Assembly: GCA_946479535.1 (NCBI GenBank)
Contig: CAMLGP010000171.1
Location: 1 to 6,431 of the forward strand
Direction: 5' to 3'
Length of the DNA: 6,431 nt
Source: an uncultured Bacteroidota bacterium
GTDB lineage: Bacteria > Bacteroidota > Bacteroidia > Chitinophagales > Chitinophagaceae
This document shows positions 4,814 to 6,431 of the stretch, one piece after another. Each line of letters begins with the position of its first letter. Position 1 is the stretch's first letter. The notes below the pieces were generated by a model. It was not told the origin of the DNA, searched no databases, and was given only the letters and a program-made list of their open reading frames with translations. A program made the translations under genes and the position numbers.

Positions 4814-6431
4814 TTATTCGGAAAAGCGCATCTTCCCACCCAGTAATCCCCCGAGTCCAATTCTTATTCCGTAAGTATGTTCGGCTTTTCGCTGTATGGC
4901 AGTTACAAAGTCTACCCGGAATAATTTGAAGATATTTTCCAGGCCTCCAAATAACTCAACGTAATAATGGTGATTATCTACAAAGAAGGTGTTAGAGCCA
5001 GCCACGAGGTTCCATTTAAGTCTATTAAAGAGAGGAATCTTGTTTGTGAGCAATCCATTGAAATGATGTTCAGCATGGCCATAGGCATAAATTTCTTCAT
5101 CATTGCTATAGCGATAATAGGATGCCAGCTGGAAACTGTTCAGGTATTTGATATTATAAAATGTCTGGTTACCATTAAAATGTTTAAGGTCAGGGATCTG
5201 AACCTGCTTATTGTTTAAGAATCCCCCGATACCAATTTTATACTGGAACTCCCCTCCCATTTTGAAGTTCATCCTGTCATTAACTGTGAATTCCCATTTA
5301 TCAAAGTCAACATCACTGCCGAATAATTTGTGAATGCCTTTGGCATATTCAAGTGTAAATGTGGGAGCCTTTGAACCGATCGGCACCTTTCTATAGGGAA
5401 ACTCTATATAATGTTGTCCGGGTTGCCAGGATAATGTTACACTGGTCACCAATGCCTGATGGTTTTCAAATGGAATGTATGCCAGTTCATAGGGATGATT
5501 GGGCAACATTTGCCTTCCATTTTTATTCTTAACCGAGAAATCAGTTGTATTCTCTACCGGCAAACGATTTTCATATGTGGCATTAATAGTAAATCGCAGA
5601 CCAATGTCCAATCTGTTATTGTATTCCATGCTGCCGAACCAGTTCTCATAAACCTTCATGTAGTTCTTTCTGCCAAGCAGTGTATACAAAGCATTCGTAA
5701 GTGGATTGATTGGGTTGTCATGATTAAACTGGCTTAGTCGCTTTCCACCCGCCAGTTGAAAATACCGGTTTCGGTAAGAATATCTCTTCGGACTGATCCT
5801 GAACTCACCATAGGAATTCAGGTGCGTATTGCTGAAGCCATAGCGTGTGTTCCATTGCAGGCTATAGGTATTCTTACTCTTTGGTTTATTTAACCGGAAA
5901 TTTTGCTCCACATTGACAGATACACCTTCTACCGTATTATATTCTAGCTGGGTGATCAATGGCTTGAGACTCCAGGTCAGCGTGGACCTTTTTCCGTAAA
6001 AATTATGAGACTGCCCCGTCCATAATATTCCCTTGGGTGTAATTGGTTTCTGATTCCTGCGTAATGAATCAAGATACCTTCGTGACCGAAATGAATCATT
6101 CCGGACCCTGTTTAAACTATCCTTAAATACAAAATCCCGTCGCTCCTCCCTTTCCAGGGCAACAGGCCGGTTTTTATTCCAGAATACAGAATCCTTCTTA
6201 TTAAATCCGGTATCGTATCTCATGATGGTACGGTCAAATGTCTTTTTGGTAAAACCGGGATTGATATTGTAATCAGAATAAACATTCACAAATCCGCCTG
6301 AGATCTGGAACGCAAACTGTTTGAATGCGAAAGATAGATATTGGTTCTTCGTCTTCCAGACATCCTTTTGGACCGGGGAATGCAATTGTGTAATGCGGAG
6401 TGTATCCAGCAATTCCAGCTGGTTCTTATTG
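4814..6431 (-). CDS. DUF5686-type outer-membrane beta-barrel protein (5' partial)
   Basis: The open frame runs off the right edge: six codons (NKNQLE) precede the TTG at 6412, which is a leucine codon in the frame and not a start. About 538 C-terminal residues are visible. Members of this Bacteroidota family usually exceed 800 residues and begin with a signal peptide and a carboxypeptidase-regulatory-like domain, which would lie outside the window. Recognisable features are ITPKGILWTGQSHNFYGKRS, the family-type EYNTVEGVSV motif (around 5915-5945), GGKRLSQFNHDNPINPLTNA, and many alternating aromatic/polar strands typical of an outer-membrane barrel, ending in a glycine-rich last strand (YGIRIGLGGLLGG). 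An Arg/Asp/Ser-rich segment, roughly visible residues 85-125, is probably a loop or periplasmic stretch. The family's function is not established; a role in the outer membrane is an inference from the barrel pattern. An alternative would be a TonB-dependent receptor relative, but no TonB box or plug is visible here. Confidence 0.85.
   Translation of the reverse strand, partial: NKNQLELLDTLRITQLHSPVQKDVWKTKNQYLSFAFKQFAFQISGGFVNVYSDYNINPGFTKKTFDRTIMRYDTGFNKKDSVFWNKNRPVALEREERRDFVFKDSLNRVRNDSFRSRRYLDSLRRNQKPITPKGILWTGQSHNFYGKRSTLTWSLKPLITQLEYNTVEGVSVNVEQNFRLNKPKSKNTYSLQWNTRYGFSNTHLNSYGEFRISPKRYSYRNRYFQLAGGKRLSQFNHDNPINPLTNALYTLLGRKNYMKVYENWFGSMEYNNRLDIGLRFTINATYENRLPVENTTDFSVKNKNGRQMLPNHPYELAYIPFENHQALVTSVTLSWQPGQHYIEFPYRKVPIGSKAPTFTLEYAKGIHKLFGSDVDFDKWEFTVNDRMNFKMGGEFQYKIGIGGFLNNKQVQIPDLKHFNGNQTFYNIKYLNSFQLASYYRYSNDEEIYAYGHAEHHFNGLLTNKIPLFNRLKWNLVAGSNTFFVDNHHYYVELFGGLENIFKLFRVDFVTAIQRKAEHTYGIRIGLGGLLGGKMRFSE

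Noticed and set aside
4629..4874. Plus-strand open frame across the trhO start and the intergenic gap
   Set aside because: It overlaps two well supported minus-strand genes and their promoter region, and its product has no family features.
6410..6412. TTG at 6412 as the start of the DUF5686-type gene
   Set aside because: The frame stays open to the window edge, and the protein would lack the signal peptide and N-terminal domain expected for the family, so the gene is truncated by the window.
1..6431. A new defence, mobile or biosynthetic system in the window
   Set aside because: All genes but the small lipoprotein fall into known housekeeping or envelope families, gaps are short, and there are no insertion sequences, direct-repeat boundaries, CRISPR repeats or clustered accessory genes.

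Overview
The window reads as ordinary chromosomal DNA from a Bacteroidota bacterium, probably a member of the Chitinophagaceae. Several signs point there: a DUF5686-type outer-membrane protein, a moderately AT-rich composition, gene starts that mostly lack a Shine-Dalgarno sequence, and promoter-like motifs of the Bacteroidota type (TAnnTTTG). I see no tRNA, rRNA, CRISPR array, transposase, phage gene or other mark of a mobile region.

Layout from left to right. A perfect 40-bp palindrome (6-45) is the likely terminator of a small lipoprotein gene of unknown function (52-489, minus strand). A 278-bp divergent intergenic region separates it from an exported lactonase-family beta-propeller protein (768-1904, plus strand). 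That gene runs head-on, with only 5 bp between stop codons, into a membrane sensor histidine kinase (1910-3502, minus strand). Upstream of the kinase, on the same strand, lie trhO (3670-4710), the tRNA U34 hydroxylase of the rhodanese superfamily, and the 3' two thirds of a DUF5686-type outer-membrane protein gene (4814 to the right edge), whose start is outside the window.

The three right-hand genes are co-oriented but look like separate transcription units. A TAnnTTTG-type element lies directly after the DUF5686 stop codon, 92 bp upstream of trhO, and a two-part promoter candidate lies about 48 bp upstream of the kinase. There is no obvious common pathway: tRNA wobble modification, a sugar-lactone-type enzyme fold in the periplasm, an orphan sensor kinase, an outer-membrane barrel and a small lipoprotein. 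No response regulator is visible beside the kinase.

I did not find a convincing new multi-gene system. The points most worth checking are a 9-A homopolymer inside the 5' part of the kinase gene, at the junction between an unusual N-terminal extension and the membrane core; the unrecognised small lipoprotein; the secreted location of the lactonase; and a few small non-coding structures (two hairpins and a repeated TTGTTAA motif).
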